DNA of 64,000 bases, from assembly GCA_947474595.1 (NCBI GenBank), contig CANJIV010000002.1, forward strand, positions 205,522-269,521, given 5' to 3'. The stretch comes from Solirubrobacterales bacterium (GTDB taxonomy: Bacteria > Actinomycetota > Thermoleophilia > Solirubrobacterales > Solirubrobacteraceae). How positions within the stretch are numbered: position 1 is the stretch's first letter; every line of letters begins with the position of its first letter. The position numbers and the translations under genes were made by a program. Below the pieces are notes generated by a model. It did not search any database. It was given only the letters and a program-made list of their open reading frames with translations, and was not told the DNA's origin. Of this stretch, positions 44,496 to 52,854 are shown one piece after another.

Positions 44496-44870
44496 TTAGC
44501 CGACGACCTTAAGACTCATCTTCATCCCTGGGTGGATCGTGCAGACGATCTTGTAGGTACCAGTCCTTGTGACCTTCTTGGAGTACGAACCAGAGAGCTT
44601 GCGCCCTGACCTGAAACTGGTAGGACCGCTAACGACAGTGACATCGTGCTTTAGAAAGCCGACAAAGTTCCATTTCACGGTGCTGTTTTTCTTAACGGTG
44701 ACAGTGGCGGTGTTTGCTGAGTTGACGAAGTAGTTATCTGAGACCTTGACCGACTTCGTGCTGGCTAACGCCGGTAGCGCCAATGCGCCAACAACGCCCA
44801 CCGAGAGCAGCGACGCGACGATCGCGGCCAGCCTAGCACGGCTAAAACTGCGTGTATTGCCCACTGCCAT
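44496..44870 (-). CDS. Small secreted cupredoxin (plastocyanin/azurin-like)
   Basis: This encodes about 124 residues from ATG 44870 (GGAAAAG upstream); ATGs at 44882 and 44900 are alternatives. A signal peptide (LAAIVASLLSVGVVGALALPALAS) precedes a single cupredoxin domain. Type-1 copper ligands are all visible: His in FLKHDVTV, then Cys, His and Met in VCTIHPGM. It should carry electrons or bind copper outside the membrane. It is divergent from the copper protein gene at 44950, whose tail has the same C-x2-H-x2-M pattern, so the two may act together. Confidence 0.87.
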   Translation of the reverse strand: MAVGNTRSFSRARLAAIVASLLSVGVVGALALPALASTKSVKVSDNYFVNSANTATVTVKKNSTVKWNFVGFLKHDVTVVSGPTSFRSGRKLSGSYSKKVTRTGTYKIVCTIHPGMKMSLKVVG

Positions 44871-44949
44871 GATCTTTTCCATCGGCACAGTAAACCCCAT
44901 CGGGGACTATCATGCGTCATTGAACCACCGACAGGAGACGGCTACTCTG

Positions 44950-46467
44950 ATGCCCCGCCACGTTGTACTAGTGATCGCCGCTGCCTTCCTCAGCGCACTC
45001 GCCTTTCCCGTCATCGCCTCGGCGGCTGCGCCAAAGCTCAGCGAGATATCCCACGTCAATTACGCGGGAATGCAGAAGATCCGCTATCGCTACGGCCCTG
45101 TCACGATCACTCCTGGGCAGAACGTTATCCGCATAAACGCAACCGATCTCAAGCCCAAGGTCGCGGGCTTCATCACTCGGTTCAAACCCGACCTCGTGCG
45201 GGTCAAAGACTTAAAGCCTCCACCGGTAGATGTCCTACACCTCCATCATGCCGTCTGGTTAATCAACCGCCACGATGGCGAAGGCGACACTCCGTCGTTT
45301 GCTGCCGGTGAAGAGAAGACGATCGTTCAACTTCCGCTTGGCTTTGGCTACGCCTACAAGCCGACCGACACCTGGACGGTCAACGACATGCTCCACAACC
45401 TGCTTCCCAACCCGGACTCCGTCTACATCCAATGGGAGATCGACTTCGTCCCGGCCACCTCTCCGGCTGCCGCTTCAATTAAGTCGACGTCGATGCATTG
45501 GATGGATGTAGCCGGGCTAAGGACATATCCAGTCTTTGACGCCAAGCGCTCGTTCGGTAAGAACGGGCGATACACCTTTCCCAACGACGCTCGTGGAAGC
45601 CAGCAGGCAGCTATTGGCTCTGCACACCAGTGGACGATCCCACACGATCTCACGCTGGTCCAAACCGCCGGCCACCTACACCCAGGCGGACTCTGGACGG
45701 ACCTAAAAGTAACCCGTAACGGCGTCACCAAGCCACTATTTCGGTCTGTGGCCGACTACTTCGAGCCGGCTGGTGCAGTCTCATGGGACGTAGCGATGAC
45801 CGCTACTAAGCCCGAGTGGCGAGTCCGCTTAAAGGAGGGTGACGTCGTCTCAGTGTCGGCAACCTATGACACATCTAAGGCGTCATGGTATGAGTCAATG
45901 GGAATAATGGTCCTCGCGATCTCCGACGATCCCGCCGCCGGCGGCGTCGATCCCTTTGGCGCCAAAGTCGATACGCGAGGGGTCATAACCCACGGCCACC
46001 TCAGCGAGAACAACAACCACGGCGGCGAGAGCATCGGCCTTCCAGATGCCCGCCAACTGCTCAGCGGCTCACCGGCCGTTGGCCCGCTGTCGATCTATGA
46101 CTTCACCTACACACGTGGCGACCTAGGCCTGATTGGCCGCAACGGTCGCCCACCAACGGTCAAAACTGGTCAGTCGTTGACATTTCGCAACGATGACGCG
46201 ACCAAAGAGATCTGGCACACAATCACTGCCTGTAAATCTCCTTGTAACGGTGCTTCTGGGATCGCCAACCCGCTCGCAAACGGCCCCGTCGACTTCGACT
46301 CAGGTGAGCTTGGCTACTCCTTCCTGCCGGGGGGCAACCACATCGGAGGACCCCCCGCATCGGGCGCGATCGAGTGGGCCACGCCATCAAATCTAAAGCC
46401 GGGCACGTACTCCTACTTCTGCCGAATCCATGTTTTTATGCGCGGGTCGTTTCGCGTCACGAAGTGA
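44950..46467 (+). CDS. Exported PHM-like copper protein with C-terminal cupredoxin domain
   Basis: I place the start at ATG 44950, preceded by AGGAG 12 bases upstream, giving 505 residues with a signal peptide (VVLVIAAAFLSALAFPVIASA). Residues about 90-325 match peptidylglycine monooxygenase-type copper domains in order: H99-H100 (LHLHHAVWL), H242-x-H244 (AGHLHPGG, followed by a strand ending RNG as in PHM) and M317 (YESMGIM). The third His of the CuH site is not in its expected place (YIQWEIDF); H149 might replace it. Residues about 400-505 are a cupredoxin with H423, C491, H494 and M497. It may be an exported copper oxidoreductase; the substrate is unknown. Confidence 0.75.
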   Translation: MPRHVVLVIAAAFLSALAFPVIASAAAPKLSEISHVNYAGMQKIRYRYGPVTITPGQNVIRINATDLKPKVAGFITRFKPDLVRVKDLKPPPVDVLHLHHAVWLINRHDGEGDTPSFAAGEEKTIVQLPLGFGYAYKPTDTWTVNDMLHNLLPNPDSVYIQWEIDFVPATSPAAASIKSTSMHWMDVAGLRTYPVFDAKRSFGKNGRYTFPNDARGSQQAAIGSAHQWTIPHDLTLVQTAGHLHPGGLWTDLKVTRNGVTKPLFRSVADYFEPAGAVSWDVAMTATKPEWRVRLKEGDVVSVSATYDTSKASWYESMGIMVLAISDDPAAGGVDPFGAKVDTRGVITHGHLSENNNHGGESIGLPDARQLLSGSPAVGPLSIYDFTYTRGDLGLIGRNGRPPTVKTGQSLTFRNDDATKEIWHTITACKSPCNGASGIANPLANGPVDFDSGELGYSFLPGGNHIGGPPASGAIEWATPSNLKPGTYSYFCRIHVFMRGSFRVTK

Positions 46468-46477
46468 GCTAGTCTCG

Positions 46478-46840
46478 ATGACTCCCAGCGAGCGTCGGCG
46501 CTATGTGACCGCTGCAACGTGGATCTTGGCCGGTGCGATGCACTTTGTCCTACCAAAGTCATATGAAGCGATCGTGCCGCCACCGTTGGCTCGTTATAAG
46601 AGCGAGGTTGTGCTGCTAAGTGGCCTAGCCGAGCTGGCCGGGGGAGTTGGCGTCCTCTCCCCCCACAGCCGTCGCGGCGCGCGTTGGTTTCTGCTGGCAA
46701 CGCTCGCGGCCGTCTTTCCGGCAAACATCTACATGGCCACTAACTCCGAGCGCTTCACCAACATCCCAAGAGTGCTGCTGTGGGCGCGCCTGCCACTACA
46801 GGGAGTTTTCGGCGCATTGACTTGGCGCGGCACGCGCTAG
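46478..46840 (+). CDS. DoxX-like membrane protein
   Basis: This encodes 120 residues from ATG 46478, ten bases after the copper protein stop. Four hydrophobic segments and the sequence AGAMHFVLPKSYEAIVPP ... LSGLAELAGGVGVL match DoxX-like/DUF417-type small membrane proteins. These are associated with redox or thiosulfate-related functions, not well defined. Co-transcription with the copper protein is likely. Confidence 0.8.
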   Translation: MTPSERRRYVTAATWILAGAMHFVLPKSYEAIVPPPLARYKSEVVLLSGLAELAGGVGVLSPHSRRGARWFLLATLAAVFPANIYMATNSERFTNIPRVLLWARLPLQGVFGALTWRGTR

Positions 46841-46847
46841 TCGGCCC

Positions 46848-47528
46848 CTAGGCAGATAGCTCGGCAGCCACCTTCGCGCCGTGACGCCGCAGCAACAGCC
46901 ACGTCATCCAGATACCAACGGCGAACAGCGGAACGCCCATGACGATGCGAGCAACGCCCAACTCAACCACCGATCCTGCGAGATAGAGGGGTAACTGAAC
47001 CGCGAGACGCAGCAAGAAAAGCCCGGCCCATAGCCACGTTCCGAGTCGATAAACGCGTACTCGTGCCGGATCAGAGCGCCAAGCGGTCCCTTGGTTGGTG
47101 GTCAGTCCGATCGCCACACCTAGCAGCGGCCAGCGCACAAGATTTGAGATCACAGCGACCGATGCATATCCGGCGTTAAAGAGCAGCCCTGGAAGGAAGA
47201 AGTCCTCAGCTTTTCCCGTACGCGACACGACGAAGATCGCCAGCCCCAAGCCAGCTAGGCCCGACAGCGCATAGCGCAGGGTTTGGCGGCGTGCCAGTCG
47301 AGCAAATGTTGTCAATACACCAACCGCGCCCGCAACGATCGAAGCAAGGGTCGCATCTTGGCCAAAGGCTGTGTAGGCGATCACGAAGACCAACGTCGGA
47401 AGACCTGACTCGATGATGCCAAGTGGTCCGCCTAGCGCCTCTGAGAAGGCCTCGCCTCCGGTGTGGGCCTCGACGGCAGCAGCGATAGCAGTACTACGGT
47501 CGTGATGCTCCTCGGTCATATGCGACAT
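46848..47528 (-). CDS. DUF3159 family membrane protein
   Basis: This encodes 226 residues with about six membrane helices after a charged N-terminus. The segment EALGGPLGIIESGLPTLVFV and the later TNQGTAWRSDPARVRVYRLGTWLWAG fit DUF3159, an actinobacterial family of unknown function. Not obviously coupled to its neighbours; it converges on the DoxX-like gene eight bases away. Confidence 0.82.
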   Translation of the reverse strand: MSHMTEEHHDRSTAIAAAVEAHTGGEAFSEALGGPLGIIESGLPTLVFVIAYTAFGQDATLASIVAGAVGVLTTFARLARRQTLRYALSGLAGLGLAIFVVSRTGKAEDFFLPGLLFNAGYASVAVISNLVRWPLLGVAIGLTTNQGTAWRSDPARVRVYRLGTWLWAGLFLLRLAVQLPLYLAGSVVELGVARIVMGVPLFAVGIWMTWLLLRRHGAKVAAELSA

Positions 47529-47587
47529 CTTCGCAGGCCGCCGCGCCAGAGTGCCACGGTGGAGCAGGGTCAGCGCGCCTTCGCCGA

Positions 47588-48373
47588 CTACCCCTCGGCT
47601 TCAAACCGCGAGATTTCGCTGTCGTTGTTGGGGGTCGTGGGGTCGGGAAGCACGATCCCCGTAGGAAGTTCGATGCGCAGGGTGTCTACTGCCTCGATCC
47701 GAAGCTCGCCGCTAGTGAGATCACATCCGAGAACGTGGCCGCTGCACCTGCGGTCGCTACTGATGAAGTGCAGGTGATCTCCAACCACTCCGACGCCGGA
47801 TGCGCAATCCGGGAAGCGAAATCCAACCACCGTCGCCTCAAGATCGTGGAATGTCCACTCCACCTGCTGCGCGGCTACCTCAACCAACCCGTGGTAGGGC
47901 GGACTCTGGCGCGCAACCGAGCGAGCGTGAATCCGGCTAAAGAGGCCGTCGATACGCAGCGCCTCGCAGCCGCTTGCCCGCGGCGCATGCTCGCGAAGGA
48001 GATCGTGGAGCTCGCTATTGATAAGCGGGGAGTCGATCTTGATGACCTCGTCGCAGCTAAAGCGCACGACAGCAGCAAACGGTGTCAACTCGTCGTCGCT
48101 GACCCTGCGCACCGCTCCATCGACACCCACCTGCCATGCCTGCGAGTCGACGATCGTCAGCTCACCGTCGAGTCCGTTAAGCGTGCCGACGCCGAGGTCG
48201 CCCTCTTTGAGCAGCTCTCCAACCGTTACGTCACCGTCGTATCTACCGTCGAGCAGTGCGGCAATTGTCGATGTCTGCAGGACGGCGTGGTCAGCCGATC
48301 CGCTGCCGATCTGCTCGTGGCCCACCGTGGTGATATTCAGCGCATGAATCAGCGCGGGATCAAATGGCGTCAC
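47588..48373 (-). CDS. budA: Alpha-acetolactate decarboxylase
   Basis: This encodes 261 residues from GTG 48373 (AAAGAGAG upstream); an extension to 48508 would run into the previous gene. The enzyme converts 2-acetolactate to acetoin. Family motifs are STIAALLDGRYDGDVTVGEL, GTLNGLDGELTIVD and the zinc ligands H200, H202 and H213 in GDHLHFISSDRRCSGH. It follows four small membrane-protein genes on the same strand, 25 bases after the DUF3618 gene. No acetolactate synthase or butanediol dehydrogenase is adjacent, so acetolactate probably comes from branched-chain amino acid synthesis. Confidence 0.93.
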   Translation of the reverse strand: MTPFDPALIHALNITTVGHEQIGSGSADHAVLQTSTIAALLDGRYDGDVTVGELLKEGDLGVGTLNGLDGELTIVDSQAWQVGVDGAVRRVSDDELTPFAAVVRFSCDEVIKIDSPLINSELHDLLREHAPRASGCEALRIDGLFSRIHARSVARQSPPYHGLVEVAAQQVEWTFHDLEATVVGFRFPDCASGVGVVGDHLHFISSDRRCSGHVLGCDLTSGELRIEAVDTLRIELPTGIVLPDPTTPNNDSEISRFEAEG

Positions 48374-48398
48374 TAGCGCGGCTCTCTTTACGCGGTAG

Positions 48399-48635
48399 CT
48401 AGCGACGGCGCCGACGGGTAAATAGGCCACCGAGCGCGACCAATCCACCACCGAGGACGAACCCGACCACAGCCGTAGCAACGATCGCCTCACGCCTATG
48501 CGCGACAACTTGGGAGCGCCAGTCAGTGACCCTGACGACCTCGCTGCGAAGTGTGTCGAGCGAGGTAGCGAACTCGGCCCGATTGGCGTCGATCGAGGCG
48601 CGAATTTCAGAAGACGTCCGTTTGTGTGCTGGCAT
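48399..48635 (-). CDS. DUF3618 family membrane protein
   Basis: This encodes 78 residues. The N-terminal EIRASIDANRAEFATSLDTL with following helix is the DUF3618 pattern; one membrane helix (about 50-70) and a basic RRRRR tail follow. The family is found in actinobacteria with Holin-X and DUF4235 genes, as here. Its start and the Holin-X stop share one base. Possibly an envelope stress or membrane-shaping protein; function unknown. Confidence 0.85.
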   Translation of the reverse strand: MPAHKRTSSEIRASIDANRAEFATSLDTLRSEVVRVTDWRSQVVAHRREAIVATAVVGFVLGGGLVALGGLFTRRRRR

Positions 48636-49123
48636 TAGATCCTCGGCTTCTGATCGTCGGTCGGCGCGACCAGCGGCTCAGAGAACGGCGTCGAGCGTGC
48701 TGCATCGACTAGATCGCGGATCTTGTGCGCCTCATCTATCGCCAGGGCGGGGGTCGGCGGGGCACCCGCCTTGAGGGCTCGTGCAGCCAAGTAAGCAGCA
48801 AGTCCACCGAGAATGAAGAGCGAGCCAGCGACGATCAGATATCCCCAGAAGACGTCGTTGAAGAAGAGTGCGTAGAGGCCCCAGGCAATCGCGTGACCGA
48901 GAAATAACAGGCCTGCGACGGCAAAGACGGCGGCTGCGGCTGCCACGATCGTGCCCTTGGTGAGGCTCGTGAGCTTCTCCGTAACCTCTGTCTTAGCGAG
49001 CGCGAACTCTTCGCGGACCAGCAGCTGGGCCTTGGCGGTTACCTGACTGACCGCAGCGGCGAAGTCGTTTGGTGGCTGTTGGTCAGTGGTTGGCAAGGCG
49101 GCGCAGTATGAAGGCGAGGGCAA
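48635..49123 (-). CDS. Actinobacterial Holin-X/phage holin superfamily III-like protein
   Basis: This encodes up to 162 residues; the first ~20 overlap the previous gene and the true start may be a little downstream. An amphipathic helix (QVTAKAQLLVREEFALAKTEV) is followed by two membrane helices (about 53-75 and 84-112). Despite the name this is a chromosomal envelope family, not a sign of prophage. It is coupled with DUF3618 and two other small membrane proteins. Confidence 0.82.
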   Translation of the reverse strand: MPSPSYCAALPTTDQQPPNDFAAAVSQVTAKAQLLVREEFALAKTEVTEKLTSLTKGTIVAAAAAVFAVAGLLFLGHAIAWGLYALFFNDVFWGYLIVAGSLFILGGLAAYLAARALKAGAPPTPALAIDEAHKIRDLVDAARSTPFSEPLVAPTDDQKPRI

Positions 49124-49331
49124 GGCCGCTGACGAAGGCAGCGCCGACGATCAGCTCTGGACGACCGGAAGTTCTAACCGTATCTGAGGCCGGCGACGTC
49201 TCTGCCGCGATTGGGGCGCCAACTGGCTCGACTGGCTCGGCTGGCGCTGCGGCGATCACCTCGGGCTCGACGGCCGCGGCGCCCTCGTCAGGCGGATCCA
49301 TCGGCGGCGGGATCGGGGGGCGCTCAGTCAC
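49083..49331 (-). CDS. Small Pro/Ala-rich single-pass membrane protein
   Basis: This encodes 82 residues with GTG start at 49331. A Pro/Glu/Ala-rich acidic segment (1-55) is followed by one helix (about 59-78, ELIVGAAFVSGLALAFILRR). It overlaps the Holin-X gene by up to 41 bases and the preceding small gene by eight. No known family; probably part of the same envelope complex. Confidence 0.65.
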   Translation of the reverse strand: MTERPPIPPPMDPPDEGAAAVEPEVIAAAPAEPVEPVGAPIAAETSPASDTVRTSGRPELIVGAAFVSGLALAFILRRLANH

Positions 49332-49464
49332 CTGGAGGATCCTCGTCGAAGACGCGGACGTAAATCAGCCCAGCCAAGCGCTGAGTCACGATACTGGCGA
49401 GAGCGCCAACACCGGCTAGCAGCCCGGCCCAAGCAAGTCGTTTTACGAGATCGTTGTCAGTCAT
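49324..49464 (-). CDS. 46-residue DUF4235-like membrane protein
   Basis: The minus strand from ATG 49464 encodes MTDNDLVKRLAWAGLLAG and continues to a TGA at 49324-49326. One membrane helix and the ending RVFDEDPPGD resemble the W-x-G-x-PP ending region of DUF4235 proteins, though it is shorter. The stop overlaps the next gene by eight bases, so this is a real coupled small gene heading the five-gene operon down to budA. Confidence 0.65.
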   Translation of the reverse strand: MTDNDLVKRLAWAGLLAGVGALASIVTQRLAGLIYVRVFDEDPPGD

Positions 49465-49511
49465 TAGTGGTGATTCAATCAGAGCGCCAGCCACAATGCA
49501 TCACCGTGACG

Positions 49512-50144
49512 CTAAGCGTGCAGTCCATCACAGATCGTGGCGACAACAAAGTGCTTAGCCTGCTCGTACTCACTGTCGCCGCCGGGCAGGAGGTCGAAGA
49601 TCCAGCCGGTTAAAGCCTGCTCGATCACCCCATAGAAGGCCAGCGCGGCGAACTGGGCAGTCACATCGGTTCTGAACTCTCCGCTGGATTGGCCGCGCGC
49701 CACGATCGCAGCGATGCCATCGTAAGCGTCACTGATCTTTGCCAGATGCGTGCGACCAAAGGAGTTTGCCTCACGCGTGACTTCAACAATGATTACCTTC
49801 ATTAGGTCGGGGTCGTGACGGTAGGACTCGATGATGAAGGCCGAAATCTCATAGAGCTTCTCCCGCGCGGCAATCTCGCGGCTGTCGATCTCTGCGATCA
49901 GCGCCAAGAGAATGTCCCAGCGTTCAAGAAAGAGTGTGTCGAGGATCTCATTCTTAGTCTCGAAGTAGTGGTAGACGAGACCGTATGCAACGCCAGCCTC
50001 GTCGGCGATATCCGAAACCCGACAGCCGTGAAACCCTTGGCGAGCAAAGACCCGTACAGCGCCGTCGAGGATCTGGCGGCGCTTACTCTCCGCCGCAGCA
50101 GCACGTGCCCCGGTCACCTTTGGCGGCTCTTCCGATTTAGGCAT
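49512..50144 (-). CDS. TetR/AcrR family transcriptional regulator
   Basis: This encodes about 210 residues from ATG 50144; a longer start at 50240 would run over the palindrome at 50230-50239. The N-terminal helix-turn-helix is clear (RRQILDGAVRVFARQGFHGC ... GLVYHYFETKNEIL). The C-terminal ligand domain resembles regulators of fatty-acid metabolism. It is divergent from the DUF2804 gene with a shared operator-like site, so it probably represses that gene and itself in response to an acyl-CoA or other ligand. Confidence 0.9.
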   Translation of the reverse strand: MPKSEEPPKVTGARAAAAESKRRQILDGAVRVFARQGFHGCRVSDIADEAGVAYGLVYHYFETKNEILDTLFLERWDILLALIAEIDSREIAAREKLYEISAFIIESYRHDPDLMKVIIVEVTREANSFGRTHLAKISDAYDGIAAIVARGQSSGEFRTDVTAQFAALAFYGVIEQALTGWIFDLLPGGDSEYEQAKHFVVATICDGLHA

Positions 50145-50229
50145 CAGAGGTTCGCCGAATCGGGCTAGCGCTAAATTGGACGGCAGCGACCCGCATGAAC
50201 CTTTAAATCTCCCACTGTTCTTTATGGAC

Positions 50230-50239
50230 TGACCGGTCA
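50230..50239. promoter_or_regulatory. Palindromic operator candidate for the TetR regulator
   Basis: TGACCGGTCA is a perfect ten-base palindrome within the 121-base gap between the divergent TetR and DUF2804 genes. TetR-type operators are often of this kind. Confidence 0.5.
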
Positions 50240-50265
50240 ATCAATTTAACCAAGAAGAGTACCCC

Positions 50266-51114
50266 GTGACCAACCCCCACCCCGACCTCCCCTACCGCGG
50301 CCTCGCCGAAGGGCTGCCGGCTGGCCTGCCGCTTTCGCCTTCGACGATGCCTCTGATTCGGGGAGGCCGACTACGCAAGCGCTGGCGCTACGTCGGCGTC
50401 TACGGTGCCGAAATCATGATCTGCGTGGCATCTGTCGAGATTGGACCCGTGCGGCAATCCTTCTGGGCCGTCTGGGACCGCGTGGCTGGGCGCCTTTATG
50501 AGAACACTGCGATGCGCCGACACCCTGTCCGGTTAACCCCCGGTCGGGTCCTAGTCACCGACGGTGACGCCACGATCGACCTTGCCTTCACCGAACAAGA
50601 CGACGTCCAGATCGTCACACCAGACGCAGGCCAGTTCACGTGGACGCGGAAGATGGCTCCACTGCGAGTTCGCGGAATCGTCGAGATCGGACCACGACTC
50701 TGGAATGTCGACGCGCTCGCCATCGTCGACGATAGCGCCGGATATCACGCCCGCCACACGGTTTGGACGTGGTCGGCTGGTGTCGGCCTAGACCCAGCCG
50801 GTAACCCAGTGGCATGGAATCTGGTGGCTGGCATCAACGACCAGCCAACAAACAGCGAACGGTCAGTCTGGTCGGGTGGTCAATCGAGGGAGGTTGGCCC
50901 CGTCTGCTTCGCGCCAGATCTGTCGTCGGTCAGCTTCCACGAAGGCGGATCGCTGACCTTCAATGAAGAGTCAAGGCGAGCGCGCGACGAAAATCGCCTG
51001 ATTATTCGCAGCAGCTACGTGCAGCCCTTCGGTACGTTCAGCGGCACCCTCCCGGGCGCCATAGAGGTGGCAGAGGGCTATGGAGTGATGGAGAAGCACG
51101 ACGTCTACTGGTAA
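50266..51114 (+). CDS. DUF2804 family protein
   Basis: This encodes 282 residues with GTG start. Two beta-rich halves and the conserved block NLVAGINDQPTNSERSVW, EVGPVCFAPDLSSVSFHEGG and SYVQPFGTFSGTLPG identify DUF2804 (a lipocalin-like fold related to hydroxyneurosporene-synthase-type proteins). No signal peptide. It is probably controlled by the divergent TetR regulator. A role in binding or modifying a lipid is plausible but not shown. Confidence 0.85.
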   Translation: MTNPHPDLPYRGLAEGLPAGLPLSPSTMPLIRGGRLRKRWRYVGVYGAEIMICVASVEIGPVRQSFWAVWDRVAGRLYENTAMRRHPVRLTPGRVLVTDGDATIDLAFTEQDDVQIVTPDAGQFTWTRKMAPLRVRGIVEIGPRLWNVDALAIVDDSAGYHARHTVWTWSAGVGLDPAGNPVAWNLVAGINDQPTNSERSVWSGGQSREVGPVCFAPDLSSVSFHEGGSLTFNEESRRARDENRLIIRSSYVQPFGTFSGTLPGAIEVAEGYGVMEKHDVYW

Positions 51115-51139
51115 CGGCAAGGACGCCAGTCGCTGGGCT

Positions 51140-52036
51140 CTAGGCCGGTACGCCGGCGACCTCACGCTTGGGGCAGCCGAGCATCTGCCTCGCTTGGGCC
51201 ACAGTTGCGACCTGTCGCCCAACATCCTCTGTAAGTCGCCGAGCGCGCGCGACTAAGTCACCGTTAGAGCGAGCCATCTCACCGTCGGGCAGGTAGAAGT
51301 TGTCCTCCAATCCGACCCGGATGTTGCCCCCGAGCGTCAGCGCCGCAGCTACGAGGTGCCACTGCGCACGCGAGACGCCGATCACGCCCCAGTTATTAGG
51401 CCCATCGGGACCGCCGGGAATCTGCTCAGACATGTGAGCGAGGTTGCGAGCGTTGGGTCGCACGCCACCGGTGACTCCCATCACGCAGGAGATCTGGAGC
51501 GGCTCCTCCAAGAGGCCCATATCGATGAGGGGATCAAGGTTTGCGATGTGGCCCATGTCAAAGCACTCGTGCTCGGGGCGGATGCCCAGCTCGCGCATCG
51601 GCTCCAGCAGCGCCATAACCGTCTCAAAGCTGTTCTCAAAGACAGCTTGAAAGACAAAGTCCTTGCGGCGCCTTGAGTACTTCGCGTAGTTCATCGAGCC
51701 CATGTTGAGGGCAGCGACGTCAGGGCGAAGCTCGCGCAGATATGCGACCCGCTTCTCAACTGGCACACCGAGTGCGCCCGTTGAATAGTTGATGATCACA
51801 TCACCAACCTCGCCCAGGATGGCTGCTGTGATCGCCCTGAAGTCCTCGATCTCGTAAGAGGGAACGCCCTCTGGCGTGCGGGCGTGGATGTGAATCATCG
51901 CCGCACCCTCATCGACGATCCGCCTAGCCTCAGCGGCGTACTCCTGAGGGGTATAGGGAATAGCGGGGCACTGCTGGCGATCCGCCACCGCTCCAGAGAT
52001 CGAGCAGGTGACAATCACGGGATCTTCGAGGCTCAC
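51140..52036 (-). CDS. BKACE family beta-keto acid cleavage enzyme (DUF849)
   Basis: This 298-residue TIM barrel is of the Kce/BKACE family. Zinc-binding H-x-H is in MIHIHARTPEG, followed by DVIINYSTGALG and HECFDMGHIANLDPL; the later CVMGVTGGVRPNARNLAHM is also typical. BKACE enzymes condense a beta-keto acid with acetyl-CoA to give acetoacetate and a CoA ester; the substrate varies. It is monocistronic and converges on the DUF2804 gene. Confidence 0.92.
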   Translation of the reverse strand: MSLEDPVIVTCSISGAVADRQQCPAIPYTPQEYAAEARRIVDEGAAMIHIHARTPEGVPSYEIEDFRAITAAILGEVGDVIINYSTGALGVPVEKRVAYLRELRPDVAALNMGSMNYAKYSRRRKDFVFQAVFENSFETVMALLEPMRELGIRPEHECFDMGHIANLDPLIDMGLLEEPLQISCVMGVTGGVRPNARNLAHMSEQIPGGPDGPNNWGVIGVSRAQWHLVAAALTLGGNIRVGLEDNFYLPDGEMARSNGDLVARARRLTEDVGRQVATVAQARQMLGCPKREVAGVPA

Positions 52037-52138
52037 TTGGCTCCTCCGTCAAAAGGGGAAAGTTCTATCCACCACTGTGGCGCAGAGTGCGGCCGCGGTC
52101 AAGCAGCCTTAGCCGAGTTGCCAAACCTGCTCAAGGGT

Positions 52139-52795
52139 TCAGTCGCGGTCAATTCGGCCTTTAATCTGCCGGGCGAAGTCGACCGGCTGGGGGGCCTTCC
52201 AGTCGCGTGAACGCGCTGCCATTCTCAGCCCAAAGACGACCATTGCTGCGAAAACGGCGCTGGTGTCTGGCGGGGCGCCGAGTCGGACCGCGATGACATA
52301 CGCGGCTATCCCGAAAAAGGCCGCTGTCGCGTAGAGGTGGCCACGTTGGAAGATCGCCGGCGGCTTCGCCGTCATCAGGTCACAGAGAACCCCGCCGCCC
52401 AGGCCAGCGATGAGGCCAACTAAGAGCGCAGGTATCGGTCCGACCCCATTGGCAAGCGCCTTATTGGCGCCGGTAACTCCATAAAGACCAAGTGCCGCTG
52501 CATCAAAGACCAGTAGCAGCCAAACGAATTTCTGAGTCTGATGAGCGAGCACGGCAACAGTAGCCGAGGCACCGACGGCCGCGAGGATATACCAAGGAGA
52601 CTGAATCGCGACGGGGGTTTGATTGAGTAATACATCGCGCATTATTCCCCCTCCCAAACCGGTCAGAATCCCCAGCGCCGCCAACCCCGTAACGTCGAAC
52701 TTAGCTCGCACAGCAACCAGCGAACCACCAAGCGCAGAGGTGATGACGGCCGCGAGATCAAGCCAGAGCGGAACCAGTACGGGGGCGGTTGCCAT
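52139..52795 (-). CDS. TRIC-type/UPF0126 membrane channel protein
   Basis: This 218-residue protein has seven predicted membrane helices in two repeats. The repeat motifs are ILTGLGGGIMRDVLL and IAGLGGGVLCDLMTAKPPAIF; the second has Cys where Arg is common. Prokaryotic TRIC proteins are trimeric monovalent cation channels. A 102-base gap without clear features separates it from the BKACE gene. Confidence 0.88.
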   Translation of the reverse strand: MATAPVLVPLWLDLAAVITSALGGSLVAVRAKFDVTGLAALGILTGLGGGIMRDVLLNQTPVAIQSPWYILAAVGASATVAVLAHQTQKFVWLLLVFDAAALGLYGVTGANKALANGVGPIPALLVGLIAGLGGGVLCDLMTAKPPAIFQRGHLYATAAFFGIAAYVIAVRLGAPPDTSAVFAAMVVFGLRMAARSRDWKAPQPVDFARQIKGRIDRD

Positions 52796-52854
52796 TGGCC
52801 AGAAGCTATTGCTCGAGGCGGATGAGTCGGCAGGAATCGTTACGCTGGGCGCCT

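Noticed and set aside
48374..48508. Longer N-terminus for acetolactate decarboxylase starting at 48508
   Set aside because: It would overlap the DUF3618 gene by over 100 bases, and the extra residues do not resemble the family; GTG 48373 has a ribosome-binding site.
48635..49123. Holin-like gene as a sign of prophage
   Set aside because: It is the chromosomal Holin-X family with DUF3618 and a DUF4235-like partner; no phage structural, integrase or lysis genes are nearby.
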